Shown: positions 1 through 10,853 of the stretch, piece after piece
Numbering within the stretch: position 1 is the stretch's first letter
Layout: each line of letters opens with the position of its first letter
Source: Chaenocephalus aceratus
Lineage: Eukaryota > Chordata > Actinopteri > Perciformes > Channichthyidae
Length of the DNA: 64,000 nt
Assembly (NCBI GenBank): GCA_023974075.1
Contig: CM043797.1
Location: 33,681,023-33,745,022 of the forward strand
Direction: 5' to 3'
Program-made: the position numbers and the translations under genes
The notes under the pieces: model-generated
What the model saw: only the letters and a program-made list of their open reading frames with translations
What the model was told of the DNA's origin: nothing
Databases searched by the model: none

Positions 1-865
1 GACCCAAAGGTGCTTGCAGATTCTGACTCGTATAGGCCAAAGCAATCGCCTCCACGATCCAGTGGGATAGTCGTTGCTTAGTAACAGGCTTACCCTTGTG
101 AGGTTTAGCCCAGGACACGAAGAGTTGGTCATTAAGACGAAGCTCTTTTGATCTGTCCATATATGTGTGTAAAGCCCGGACTGGACACAATAGATCCTGC
201 TGCTGCTCCCCGGAGGAAACCAGCTGCAGAGGAAATGCCTCAATGTCAATCGGGGTACACGAACCAACCACCTTTGGTGTAAAGGCAGGGTTGGGTTTCA
301 ACAACACTCTTGTTTGCCCTGGGGCGAACTGAGTGCATGAGGGATGTACAGACAGTGCATGGATATCACTGACCCGTTTAGCGGATGCCAGGGCCAGTAA
401 CAGCACTGTCTTGAGTGACAGATGTTTCATGTCAGCTCCTTCCAGGGGTTCAAATGGGGTCATTTTGAGCCCATTTAAAACCACTGCCAGGTCCCATAAG
501 GGCACCAGCGACCTGGAGACAGGGAGGAGCCTGCGCGCTCCCTTCATAAAACGGCAAACCAAAGGATGTTGGCTAGCCGTCTTACCCTCAAAGCCCACAT
601 GGCATGCAGCAATAGCAGCCAGGTACACCTTGATCGTGGAAAAAGCTCTGTGTTTATCGATCAAGTCCTGTAGGAATGATAAGATCACCCTGACAGGACA
701 TTGAAAAGAGATGTGCCCTTCTTGAAGGCACCACTCCTCAAACACCCTCCACTTACAGTCGTAAAGAGACCTGGTGGAGGAAGCTCTCGCACTCTGAATA
801 GTGTTTATCACCTTCTGAGGGAGTCCCACTGTATTCAGATTGTACCACTCACGGGTCAGGCCCAT
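1..865 (-). CDS. DIRS tyrosine recombinase, partial at the window edge
   Basis: From an ATG at 865 the minus strand stays open to base 1, at least 288 codons. Visible landmarks are an N-terminal core-binding-like segment (GLTREWYNL, then CKWRVFEEWC), a helical stretch (FLQDLIDKHRAFSTIKVYL), the first catalytic-type arginine in KRVSDIHALSV near base 370, and further on the segments LLCPVRALHTYMDRS and KQRLSHWIVEAI. The later His-x-x-Arg and the Tyr nucleophile should lie just left of the window. The ORF start overlaps the end of the upstream RNase H frame (stop at 849) by about 17 bases, as in DIRS elements with overlapping ORFs. In the family this enzyme inserts circular cDNA without target duplication. 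No stop or frameshift is seen, unlike the rest of the element. I am confident of the family; activity cannot be judged. Confidence 0.85.
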   Translation of the reverse strand, partial: MGLTREWYNLNTVGLPQKVINTIQSARASSTRSLYDCKWRVFEEWCLQEGHISFQCPVRVILSFLQDLIDKHRAFSTIKVYLAAIAACHVGFEGKTASQHPLVCRFMKGARRLLPVSRSLVPLWDLAVVLNGLKMTPFEPLEGADMKHLSLKTVLLLALASAKRVSDIHALSVHPSCTQFAPGQTRVLLKPNPAFTPKVVGSCTPIDIEAFPLQLVSSGEQQQDLLCPVRALHTYMDRSKELRLNDQLFVSWAKPHKGKPVTKQRLSHWIVEAIALAYTSQNLQAPLG

Positions 866-1700
866 AGTGCCCCGCGCTCTGGGTGTGGGTGAAGGATCGC
901 CCCCCACCGCCTGAGACAATCTGTCCCTGCGTGGTGGGGGCTGCCATGGCTGCCCGCACAACAGCTGATATATCCCCGCCAGCCCGTATATTGCGGGCTA
1001 GGGTGGAAACATCAGAGTAAGTGTGTAGCGTTGCTCTTTCACTCTGGCCGGAGTTAAGGGGAACAGAACCAGGGGTGGGAACGTGTACAGAGGACCCGGA
1101 GGTCAATCGTGTACGAGTGCGTCCCCGCCTAACAGTGCGTTTAAATCGTGCATTAAAGAGAACAGCTGTCATTGAGCATTTTCTCCTCTTGCAAACAGAC
1201 TTAACGCGGCTCCGACTTAACGCACCCACAGCGGACTCCCGATCCTTGGATGAGGAGTCCAGTCTGCATAGAGTGGTGCACCTTTTGACAGTAATTCTGT
1301 CCCTAGGTGCATAACTCCCGGTACCTGTGTCGTTCTCAGAGAGAGGAGACGTCTGCCGCTCCAAGGGATCAGTTTGTGTGCCAGTGTGTGTGACTGGAGA
1401 CAACGCAACCTCCCCTGGCGGTTCATACACGATATTGTGTTGTCTGTCCTCACGAGGACATGATGTCCTCTGAGAGAAGGCAGGAAGCGTTTTTGGGTGG
1501 GGAACACCGCTAAAAGCTCCGGGTAGTTTACGTGTGCCCGCTGGAAGTCTCTGTTCTAGGGACCTCTCACCGGGCGACCTTCGTAAATCCCCTATCAGCC
1601 CGTCTGACCTGCGTCCGTGGTGACCACCTTCCGTGAAAGGACTGCACCCGTAGGCACGTCCCGCACTGGAAAAGTCGGGTGTAGTGCCACTACGCATTTC
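849..1700 (-). pseudogene. DIRS RNase H and RT C-terminal region, frameshifted
   Basis: The RNase H signature is split over frames on the minus strand. RKVVTTDAGQTG, the start of the fold with its first acidic residue, ends near 1596. The block GHHVLVRTDNT, with the later acidic position, lies near 1430-1470 in another frame. It is followed by SHTLAHKLIPWS and VPGVMHLGTELLS, the usual DIRS RNase H continuation. At least one frameshift and several stops separate the parts. In the frame ending at 849 the open stretch of 282 codons is mostly an out-of-frame shadow. The upstream palm and fingers, including the catalytic acidic motif, are not recognisable in this copy. Confidence 0.75.
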
Positions 1701-1860
1701 ATAATAACCAAAACTCTCCGTACACCGTGGGAATATGGGTTGACTCTCTCTGGGTTTGTGAAAACAGATAAATTATAACTGTTTTGAGAGGCCCAGGCAG
1801 ACGTCGTGAGTATCTCCTGCTGTATGCTCCTTAGAGCCAGCTGGGATGTCACTCTTACGG

Positions 1861-2275
1861 CTCCGGCCGGCACTGCGCATGTGCGTGACGGAGGTGCCTT
1901 TACAGCTCCAGCCGGCACTGCGCATGTGTGTGCCGGTGGTGCCCTCACGGCTCCAGTCGGCACTGCGCCTGCGCGTGCCGGTGGTGCCCTTAAAGCCCCA
2001 GCCGGCACTGCGCATGCGTGTGGCGGTGGCTTCACGGACCCGTCAATAATCCGTCCTTTGAGAGCTGCCGTAGCTGCTCTTAAAAGGGGGAGAATTGGCG
2101 GGCTGTCCATTACAGCTCTAGCCGGCACTGCGCATGCGCGTGACGGTAGTGCCCTTAAAGCCCCAACCGGCACTGCACATGCGTGTGGCGGTGGTGCCTT
2201 CACAGACCCGTTTATTATCCGCCTTTTGAGAGAGGCCGTAGCTGCTCTCAGAAGGGGATTTATAGTTAACGGACT
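1861..2275. repeat. 45-bp CpG-rich tandem repeat with a higher-order spacer
   Basis: Units of exactly 45 bp start at 1861, 1906, 1951 and 1996, then again at 2116 and 2161, each opening with a variant of ctccagccggcactgcgc. The units at 1996 and 2161 are each followed by a similar spacer of about 75 bp (near 2037-2115 and 2206-2275), so a larger block is itself duplicated. Because 45 is a multiple of three, both strands stay open across the array (195 codons on plus, 279 codons on minus). Each unit centres on a variant of tgcgcatgcgcg, an NRF1-like palindrome that is complete at 2129-2140. The array sits where the DIRS reverse transcriptase should be. Confidence 0.85.
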
Positions 2276-2499
2276 GTTTATTGTCTTTCTTTTCATTTTT
2301 TTGAGCTGCGCCCTTGGCCGGAGCCTGGATGCGTCAGCGGAAAATGGTTTATTCAGACAAGAAAGATGTGACATGTGTTTTATGCGGACTTGAGGATGAC
2401 GTTGAGGCATCTCTCGAGGCGGCAGGGGACACATTTAGAGCTGGGGAAAGAACTTCCAGCTCTGTCACGGAGGGGAGAAGGAGGGGCTGTCAGGCCGCT

Positions 2500-3123
2500 C
2501 GCTTCTTCTTCCTCGACTGCTGGCCGAAATTCTGGGTTGGCTACGCCTGGGCTGCAGCCGGAACCGGAGATTTTCTAGGCCAACTCGCCCTCATCTCCTG
2601 CCTGGGCTGGGGACTCGGGGCGGGCTGCGACCTCTGCTGTCCTGGTACTTTGAACCTAGCAGAGCTCGGTGCTGCTTGGGCGAAGGGCCGCCGTTGCAAA
2701 GGCTGCGGCTGGACCCTTCGAGGGAGACAAAGGTGGAGAGCCTCGTCTTCCTTCTTTTTCGACTCTCACTTCCTCTGCATGGAAGCGAGAGCGGAGCCGA
2801 AAATCCCCTCGGGAACGATGGGCATGTCAAGCACATCTTCCTTTTCCCGGTCTGGGAGGTTGGTGAGGTTGAGCCATCTAGCTCTTTCCTGACAGGCTAG
2901 CTTGTTGTGCTAACCTTCGGTGGAGGCTCTTCACGGTGAGGCGGGCACAATGTCCGCACGAGCCGGGGTTGTCAATGGCCTCCTGGGCGTGTTCCAGCCC
3001 GAGGCAGGACGAACAGATCTGGTGTGAGTCTGTGCCTAACATTTCAACATTTTCAACCCGCAACCGCAGCGCCGAGCCTCCGAATTCCTGACTCCTCTGG
3101 TGTGAGGGAGAGAGGCAGTCCAT
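2500..3123 (-). pseudogene. DIRS gag-like ORF, broken
   Basis: The minus frame from 3123 contains a Cys/His cluster (ICSSCLGLEH, then CGHCARL) resembling the zinc-knuckle-like motif near the start of DIRS gag-like proteins. After a frameshift near 2880 another frame continues with a Pro/Arg/Ser-rich tail containing several stops. This fits the basic, disordered gag C-terminus of the family. The role is inferred to be nucleic-acid packaging. No unbroken frame joins the parts, so the gene is dead. The exact start could lie further upstream. Confidence 0.65.
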
Positions 3124-3745
3124 CTCGTTCGCTGTGAGGCGTGAAGAGGGCCCGCTCGTAACAGGTACGTCGAGAAAAAAGTGTTTACCGATCTGTCTTT
3201 AATCCGGGGAAAAAAGGACAGCGTGGGTCTTTTTCTCTCAAGGATATTACCTGGTATGGTAATATTCCTGTAATCCTTTTCTCCTCCGCGGAAGAGAGAA
3301 GAAAAAAGTGTCCTCGCTACCGTGGTGTCGGCAGTGAGGGGAAAAAAACACAAGCTAGCAACTGGTGTGTTGCTAACTTGAAGTCAAAACCTTACCTTAA
3401 CTCCAGAGGAAGAACGGCGAGGTTGACTATAATACTAACTGGTGTGTTAGTATCGTACTCTTCGAGGCAGAATAGGGTAGCCGGCTAACGCCCGTCGACC
3501 GAAATTAGCTTTGGTTCAGTCTGTGGACTGTTAAGCTAGCCCAGCTACTATTAGAGATGTGCTCTGAAGCGAGAAGAGGTGTTTGAATGACGCATGCGTC
3601 GTGGCGCAAGCTACTTATAGGGGGTGATTTCCCCTGACGTTGACGTCAAGATCACCAGCCAATCAGGATTGGCGTAATGAGATTGATGCTTCTGTTTGCT
3701 CCGCGATGAGGCGCATCCCATAGTGAGACATCGAACGGAGTGTTA
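3124..3745 (-). repeat. DIRS terminal repeat / 5' leader region
   Basis: This is non-coding DNA between the gag start and the end of recognisable DIRS sequence. It includes a stretch near 3633-3680 with a gacgttgacgtc palindrome and ccaatcaggattggcg, and the end segment cccatagtgagacatcgaac at 3716-3735. These resemble the terminal repeat and leader of fish DIRS elements as I know them. The second terminal repeat lies outside the window, so the boundary cannot be checked by comparing ends. Confidence 0.5.
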
Positions 3746-4206
3746 TGAATGAGAACAGGAACTCATTGTGGGTCAAAGACAGATATAACTGAGGAAAGCA
3801 GGAACTCATTGTGGAACAGGGAACAAACACAGGAACTTGTTCAAGACACTGTGTTGTCAGACACTCTTAAGGTTAATCATAAGTCTAGCAAAATACATGA
3901 ACTGAAATACATCATCATGGAACTACTGCATTTGGTTTTAGCATATTAGGTAACATATAATATTTGCCACTACACTCATTAAAATTGCAACCTGTGTTGA
4001 TAATTGAATTGCACGTCTCTAATGGAAGATGCATAGGATAATGTTTATTTATTTATTCAAGTTGTGTTTATTTTCAAAAAGTTATAGATAAATATATGCT
4101 TTTTTATTGTACTGTTAATACAAAGAAGTACATTTGATAGAGGGTCCCTATTGTGCTTTCTGGGGTTTTCCCATTCCTGTTGTGTGTTATAGGTTGTTGT
4201 GTAAAT
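3746..4206. other. Unassigned DNA between DIRS and hAT
   Basis: The phrase caggaactcattgtgg (with small changes) recurs at about 3757 and 3799, a short local duplication. The rest is AT-rich and I recognise no gene or element. Confidence 0.5.
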
Positions 4207-4682
4207 CAGGGGTGTCAAACTCAATTTCATTGCGGGCCCCATTAGCATTATGGTTGCACTCAAAGGGCCGGTTACAACTTTAAGACTATATAAATATACA
4301 TGTATAAATATATAATATTAGGGCTGTCAGTCGATTAAAATATTTAATTGCGATTAATCGCATGATGTCCATAGTTAATTGCAAATTAATTGCACATTTT
4401 TTATCTGTTCTAAATGGACCTTAGAGGAATATTTTTGAAGTTTGTAATACTCTTATCAACATATGAGTGGACAAATATGCAAATGTTTGCTTATTATCAT
4501 TGGAACAATGACACATATTCTCCTGAGTATTTTCAATACAACAACCTGGAACCTCTCTCTCTCCTACACTCTCTCGCAAATAATTGAAAGCAAATATTCA
4601 AGAATTACACCAATTGCATTGTATATCATATACAAGCTCTTGCGGGCCACATACAATGAGGGCCTTGAGTTTGACACCCCTG
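4207..4682. mobile_element. Non-autonomous hAT element with CAGGGGTGTCAAACTC ends
   Basis: The left end reads caggggtgtcaaactcaa and the right end is its exact reverse complement, ttgagtttgacacccctg, an 18-bp perfect terminal inverted repeat. Both ends continue into a short ggccc / gggcc stretch. The flanking octamers gtgtaaat and atgtaagg share only tgtaa, so the 8-bp target duplication is degraded. There is no coding capacity. A fragment of a different hAT family sits inside it. Confidence 0.8.
4319..4520. mobile_element. hAT terminal fragment (same family as the 6227-8076 element)
   Basis: It begins tagggctgtcagtcgatt and runs through repeated gattaatcgc motifs to a segment with tactcttatcaacatatgag. 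The same order, reverse-complemented, forms the right terminal 200 bp of the element at 6227-8076. No matching opposite end is found, so this is a truncated piece nested in the surrounding 4207-4682 element. Confidence 0.7.
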
Positions 4683-5780
4683 ATGTAAGGGTCTACAAAG
4701 GCTAAAATCCCTGTGTTCCCTCCAGATTGAGGTTTCCCCCCTCCGTCTGACATACCTTAATTGGAGTCCATTGTTAACTTCTGTAACATAGTGACATCTA
4801 TGTAACACTCATGCTTCTATGTGCCACGCTCCAACACATTGCACGGCTAAGGGGCGGGACATCTCTAAGCGGTTGATCAATCACAACAGAGCCAGCCAGC
4901 TAACCAATCAGAGCAGACTGGGCTCTGGTTTCAGACAGAGGGTGGAAAGAGGTGCTGCAGGTAATATGAGAAAAGGGAAGAGATGTTTGAATATTTGTTT
5001 TAGAACGGGTTACAAATGGACACAAAATGAAAATGTATACAATAATTCAATAACATTAACGCACAATGTGTAAAAGACATTCTATCAGTGACAGAATCAG
5101 CATATGTATTACTGGCACAGGCAGAATCTAAAACAGCTGAGCAATGTATCCATGTATTGTGTAGCTTTCACTGTGAGACATTGTTGCACAGACAAGACGA
5201 CAAGCTGATCAGTCATTCCCTACCCCAGCAGGCCCTCCAGATCCTCTTCATCTGAGTTTACCCAGGGTATTCTGGGAAGTGTTGTCCCACTAGTATGTCT
5301 TGAGTCTATGCTGGAGTCTCTTCAATGTCAGTCTTGTCGGGAACATCTTCAAGGGACCGTGCCCAGGGGTGTATCCTTCTCTGTCAATACGGAGAAGCGA
5401 CAGCTCATCACTCCTAAATCTGTGCCAGTGTAATCTGCAACCTTCTTTCAGACAGGACAGAAGTGAGACTAAATGTTGGAGTTTGAGTGACTCAGCTGGT
5501 TTACGCTCACTGCACCTATGTTGATAATTCAGCCTTCAAATTATGTCATATCCTTATGTCATCTTTACCCATTAGCTGCTTATTAATGAAAGCAAACATG
5601 ACAATTGATGATGATGATTTTACACTTTAACTATTTCTAAACTAGGGAGCGACCAATGTCAAACCTTTTACAAATCACATGCAGGCCATTTTGGTTCTGT
5701 ATCAGCCTCATTGCTCTCTACTACTCTTGAAATAACGATATTTGTAATATGCTGTCTAATAAGTAACACACTGTCAATTA
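4683..5780. other. Non-coding DNA, repeat-like in part
   Basis: The stretch 4735-5000 (pyrimidine-rich start, then ggggcgggacatctctaagc and accaatcagagcagactggg) resembles a dispersed teleost repeat I have seen before but cannot name, and no ends could be defined. From 5000 to 5780 I see only short ORFs with no recognisable domain. Confidence 0.35.
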
Positions 5781-5945
5781 CCAGTGTCAGTGTCCTTGGG
5801 CAAGACACTTCCCCTGAACTTGCTCCTGTGGGTATTGTCCACAGTGACCATTGCATGTATAAAAAAAATATATGTGTGTATCTGTAAAGCGCTTTGAGCA
5901 CTGGAAAAAGCGCTATAATAAATGCAAGGAATTATTATTATTATA
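5781..5945 (+). repeat. SINE / L2-type LINE 3' tail
   Basis: The order tgtccttgggcaagacactt, then gtaaagcgctttgagcactg, then aaaagcgctataataaatgc, ending in an attattatt array, is the standard 3' tail of tRNA-derived SINEs and their L2-type partner LINEs in fish. Only the tail is seen; no clear tRNA-like promoter half is visible upstream. Confidence 0.65.
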
Positions 5946-6415
5946 GAACCCCCCTTCAGTTGCCATATAATGCCAGAATAAGACAATTATCAGTGTTAGC
6001 ATCCAGGCTATCGTACTGTGACCATTATCAAGCAAACATGCATAACTTTGTATTCATTTAAACTCATGTAGGCCTCATGATTAATTATACAGCCAAAAAA
6101 AAGTGGTGAAACAAATGTTGTTGAAGGTCATGACAGCCAGCATATTAATTTGCAGCTCCCTATAGGGCTAGATTACCTACATGGACTTTTAAAGCATATT
6201 TCTCCTTCAACTTCTTATGTTTATATTAGGGCTGTCAAGTTAACGCGTTAATAAAACGTTAACGTAAAAAAAAAATTAACGCCACAAATTATTTTAACGC
6301 GATTAACGCATGTGTATTTTTTTTTTTTTTTTTTTTATAATTTTTTTTATAGTGTATTCTTTTGTCCTCGGCCGCCCTGTAGTTTCAGAGCGCAAAGCAT
6401 TGATGTTGTAGTTAG

Positions 6416-7466
6416 ATGGCGGGAGATTCTACGAGCAGAGAGATTAACATTATGGATTCAAGAAAAGGTATTTTAAACGGCAAGTTCAGCTTCAAAGTCC
6501 TACCAGATGGTTCTGTCGACCAGACCAAAGTAATTTGCAATTACTGTCAATGTGAATTGAGTTACCATAGGAGTACATCTAGTTTAAAATATCATCTGCA
6601 AGCCAAGCACACGTTTGATGCCGACAGCCCCGCTCCTGCTGCCCGCTTGAGGCAGACAACACTTGAAAGTTTGCCGGGAAGACGCCTGGACACGTCAACG
6701 CGCAGCAAGCTCTCTACAACGATCGCTAAATGGGTGGCTACAAATTGCAGGCCAATAAACATTGTGGAGGACGTGGGACTGCGTGATATAATTCGTATCG
6801 CATCCAACGACTACACGTATGAATTGCCTTCCAGAGCCACCACTGTGACGAAAATAGTCAACTTGTATGAAGTCCAATAAGCGAAAGTAGAGGAGGATTT
6901 GAGTAAGACTTCCACAGTTGCGCTCACCGGAGACTATTGGACTTCACTGAGTAATGACAGTTATCTCGGGGTCACAGCGCATTATTTTGACCCACAGTGG
7001 GAAATTCAGTCTCATGCCCTGACTGTTATGAAGACAGAGGAGCGGCATTTCGCAGACCACGGATAGCGCACGCAACATGATTGCAGCGTCCAGGCAGCTC
7101 CCGTTCCAGCATATGCCTTGTGCTGCACATAGTCTACAACGATCCATCACAGTGTCTCTCCAGGAAAGTCCGTTTAACGGCGCATTGGCAAAATGCAGAA
7201 AGGTAGTGGGTCATTTTAAGCATAGCCCGTCAAACGCAGCAGAGCTCGAACAAAAACAAATTGCAAGTGGTCAAAAGAAAGAGTCACTCACACAGGACGT
7301 GACAACCAGATGGAACAGTACACTGGAGATGATCAGACGCATTCTGAGGAATCAACAACCTTTGAGAGATGTGCTGGCCCTACAAACAACCAACGTTACC
7401 ATGCCAACAACAGCTGAGCTGGCTAAACTGCAGCAGTTGGAGACAGTGCTGGAGCCCTGCAGGTAA
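6416..7466 (+). pseudogene. hAT transposase with BED zinc finger, N-terminal half only
   Basis: The first open frame (6416-6880, 154 residues) has a BED-type finger with Cys41, Cys44, His60 and His65, followed by the LESLPGRRLD linker usual in ZBED-like hAT proteins. A TAA at 6878 interrupts it. The same frame then continues with TGDYWTSLSNDSYLGVTAHY, the family's first catalytic Asp region, to about 7050. There a deletion and frame change join it to the frame that opens at 7077 (MIAASRQLPFQHMPCAAHSLQ). That frame ends at 7466 just before the microsatellite. The RNase H-like core end and the hATC dimerisation domain are absent. The protein would normally cut and paste the element in the nucleus. 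Confidence 0.85.
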
Positions 7467-7478
7467 TTTATTAATTAG

Positions 7479-7480
<2 letters not shown>

Positions 7481-7547
<67 letters not shown>

Positions 7548-7560
7548 ACATAGAGAGAGA

Positions 7561-7605
<45 letters not shown>

Positions 7606-7795
7606 AGTGAGAGTATGTGAGAGAGAGAGTGTGTGTGAGAGAGAGAGTGTGTGTGTGAGAGAGAGAGAGAGTGTGTGTGTGAGAGAGAGAGTGTGTGTGA
7701 GAGAGAGAGTGTGTGTGAGAGAGAGAGTGTGTGTGAGAGAGAGAGAGTGTGTGAGAGAGAGAGAGAGAGAGTGAGAGAGAGAGAGAGAGAGAGAT
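7481..7795. repeat. Compound GT / GA microsatellite
   Basis: Pure GT runs at about 7481-7545 and 7562-7603, followed to 7795 by alternating gtgtgt and gagaga blocks with a near-regular octamer to decamer rhythm. It abuts the last readable transposase codon and replaces the 3' half of the hAT gene. Cys-Val and Thr-His ORFs here are artefacts of the repeat. Confidence 0.95.
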
Positions 7796-8084
7796 GCGCG
7801 CCCGCTGTTCAGGGCTTGTTTAAAGGCCAATCTTAGCGTGGTAACGAGACACATTGTGTACCAGAAGTGTCCAGTGCATCTTATATCCCCACTGCAATAA
7901 GGATGTGTTGTTCAAATGATAATAAACAAACAAACCTTTGCATAAAGCATAGTTGTCCACTCATATGTTGATAAGAGTATTAAAAACTTGATAAAAAATG
8001 TGCGATTAATCGCGATTAACTACGGACAATCATGCGATTAATCGCAATTAAATATTTGAATCGACTGACAGCCCTAGTTTATAT

Positions 8085-10288
8085 ACATTTTATTCTATAA
8101 TGGTGAGAATGTCACAAAACATAATAAAGCTGGGATAAATAAAGTGTTTTCATTCTGATTCTGATGACAGGCCATAATCTTCTGTGGAACAAGGTCTATG
8201 CAAACGCATGTGCCACTTTAAAAAAACCTAACCGTCTAGAGACAATAATGATATTATGTTATATATTATTTTTGATTTACTGTATGACCAAATAGCATTC
8301 ATTTTCAGTAATTGATCAGAGCAGAGATTCATTACTGTAGCTGACTACATTTTAGTTGGTTGTTCCAATCTCAGTTTGGAAAGAACTCCTGCCCACATAA
8401 GCTCTTATTGACTGTTTCTCCAACAAGAGCAGGGCCATTGAAAAGAGCAACAACATAACTGTTTGAGTCCCTCAAAACATGTTAAGATGCAGCGACGAAT
8501 AATGAAACAGTGGCTGGTTTCACATGCAAGATCTTGAAACATGACAGATGCCGAACATGGAAAAGCATCTGTTTGATTTGGCTGCGTGAATGTGTGCACT
8601 GCCCATCTTATGGTACACACAAAGTGCTTTTGAAGCCAACTGATGCTTCCTCAGAAATCTTCCTAGAACTAATCGGTTCAAATCACACTGATTGCTCTCA
8701 ACAGAAAATGAATTTAATTTTCTGTCAAAGCGGCTGCCAGTTACTTAAGATCTGATCTCTTTCATTCTTTCCCTCTCATTTCTCCCCTCCTTCACTTTCC
8801 CACTCTCTTAAGCCTTGGTTAATTAAAATGGAAAGGAAAAGGAAAGGATTTACCGTCAGTAATTCAACTTATAGTGGAAGTTAATTATAGAGCTCGATGA
8901 ATCATATGAAGAACTCGGCGTGAAATAAAATCTAACCTTATAGATGAGCTTAAAACAGCTGGGAAAACTTTCAACAACACATAAAGCAGATAAAGATGTA
9001 TAATATGTGTTTACCAAACCTAGCCTTTGCTCTTACAGCACGATGTCATAAGAGCAGATCGTTTTCTCGCCTCTCTTTCAAAACTTTGTGCAGTTCCTGA
9101 AATGTCATTATTGAACAGCCACCAAACTAACCTTGAAGATTCATATTCTAGGAAGCAGATTTTTCTCAATCAATGGAAAACAAAAAGCATAAACAATTGA
9201 TTTATATCGTGTAAAAATAGATTGTAATCATATCATAATAAAAGACACATTCCAATGGGAACTGATCTATATGATCAAGTCTTATGGGGTAGTGATGTTA
9301 CCTCTGTAGCAAGCTTGACAAACATAATGTATTCATCAGTTTGTGTATTGTTCTATCCTTACGGGGCTCTATGGTCATCTTTGAAAACGTGTCTTCATAT
9401 ATTTATTTTTAACTTCCCAGTAAAATTAAGTATTATATTTGTTTATAGCAACTGACAGGAAAGGCAGTAAAAACATGAATTTACATTTTGCAAGAGAATA
9501 TTGTCCATTCCAATTAGCATTAACACTTTAGACCATTTGGGAGTAAATGCTAGTAAAAGCAAGTACACTTATTTTCTCTGATTCATTTCAATCTTACTGA
9601 AGGTAGTAATGCATGCACTTAAACGGTTTGGACATTAACTTCAACATGTCAACCGATTGGCATCACCCTATTCCGTATTGCATCACATTGAGAAGAAACT
9701 CCAAATGGTTTAGCATGTACATTTGAAACCTGACAATGTTCGAGTTATGCTTTGGAAGAATCAATCAAACATTTACTGATGTGTTATGGGGATTACAGAA
9801 TTACAGAAGGACCTGTCATTTGGAAGTGGCCAGAAATATGAAACTACAGAGATTCTTTGCAAAGCTCTTCATCTGACCAAACTGAGCTCCACCACATGGC
9901 TCTTGGTCAGACACCAATATCCGTCACAATGGAATTTCTCAAATTATTAGCAAAGTAGGTCAATAATCAAAGTAAAGTGGGAAATAGTGCGAACTCAAAT
10001 TGTGGAGTTACAACGCAGAGAGCTATGTCTGGAACAACTAACATGAAGTCAGCCTCTGTGGGTCAGAGGCAGAAAAGAGGGCAATAATATTAATATTGGC
10101 TGCAATGAATAGAGCCAAATACAGGTGAACTCATAACAGGAGAACTTTATTGGCTCAAGGACATCAAACTGGAGCTACTGTAAAGCCAATAGCAAAGCCT
10201 TGAATCTTTTTTATAGCAAAAAGTGGTATGGAAGGAACTGCATTCGAAGGACATCGTTAAATTTGCGGATGCAGTGGAGCTCTATGCC
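8085..10288. other. Mostly unassigned AT-rich DNA
   Basis: The 40 bases at 8125-8166 (gataaataaagtg, then ttctgattctgat) look like a LINE 3' tail. The remaining 2 kb has short ORFs only, none with a recognisable domain, and no inverted ends I could pair. Confidence 0.4.
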
Positions 10289-10296
10289 ATTGGAGT

Positions 10297-10845
10297 TGGG
10301 GCTGAACGATAAATCGATTTTAAATCAAAATTTATTTTTTAAATTATTATTATTATTATTGACCAATCAGAAGTGCTGTGCTCCACATGTACCAGCCATT
10401 GTTAACCAATCAGAAGTGGCCCATGATAGAAGGTGATTGACAGATTGATCCAATCACCTGCCAAGTATTTTTGAAAGTGCCTGCCCTTTCCAAATGGCTT
10501 CCAATGGAGCTTTCCTAGATGGTTTGGTGAAACAAAACATCTGAGTCAGGTTAGTAATGCTCCATCACATGTTTCTATTACAGGGTGAATCTTAAACTGA
10601 AGCTTGACTTTAAAGCAACCCAACAGAAGTTTCATGTAACTTAAGTCTAGTTATTTCACTCGTAGCTCGGGCTGCGGGGGTGCTAGAGACGGGAACACGT
10701 TGATACGACCTTCCTAGCCAGAGATATGGCCGCATTTTACAATAAACTTCCGTTGGGCCACTTAAAAACAAATATCGCAAATCGCAATCACAATATCTGT
10801 CAGAAAAATCGCAATTAGATTATTTCCCCAAATCATGCAGCCCTA
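10297..10845. mobile_element. Small non-autonomous hAT element
   Basis: The left end tggggctgaacgat and right end atcatgcagcccta are imperfect inverted repeats of the tagggctgcacgat type. The flanks attggagt (10289-10296) and attggagc (10846-10853) match at 7 of 8 bases. Subterminal sequence carries gcgatttttctgac-type motifs in inverted form and an att array near 10340. There is no coding region. Confidence 0.85.
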
Positions 10846-10853
10846 ATTGGAGC

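Larger units (their letters stand above)
1..3745 (-). mobile_element. DIRS-like tyrosine-recombinase retrotransposon, truncated by window edge
   Basis: Read on the minus strand, the order is terminal region (about 3745-3124), gag-like ORF with a Cys/His motif (3123-2500), tandem repeat (2275-1861), RNase H region (1700-1217) and tyrosine recombinase (865-1). This is the gag, RT/RH, YR order of vertebrate DIRS elements, which insert through a recombinase instead of an integrase. The reverse transcriptase palm is not visible and a 45-bp repeat occupies its place. The 3' end lies beyond the left edge. Frameshifts and stops in gag and RNase H show a dead copy, while the recombinase frame is open throughout the visible part. 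The outer boundary near 3745 is approximate. Confidence 0.85.
6227..8076 (+). mobile_element. hAT transposon, internally deleted, with perfect 8-bp target duplication
   Basis: The ends are tagggctgtca and tgacagcccta, and the flanks are the identical octamer gtttatat at 6219-6226 and 8077-8084. Subterminal regions carry repeated gattaatcgc / ttaacgc motifs. Inside are the N-terminal half of a BED-finger hAT transposase and a compound microsatellite of about 315 bp. The C-terminal dimerisation domain is missing. The element was mobilised as a unit, since the target duplication is intact, but it cannot make a complete transposase now. Confidence 0.93.

Noticed and set aside
1806..2393. 195-codon plus-strand ORF
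   Set aside because: It is the antisense of the 45-bp array in the minus-strand DIRS element. The unit length (a multiple of three) explains the openness.
7369..7854. Cys-Val, Thr-His and Arg-Glu repeat ORFs
   Set aside because: Pure translation of the GT/GA microsatellite on both strands.
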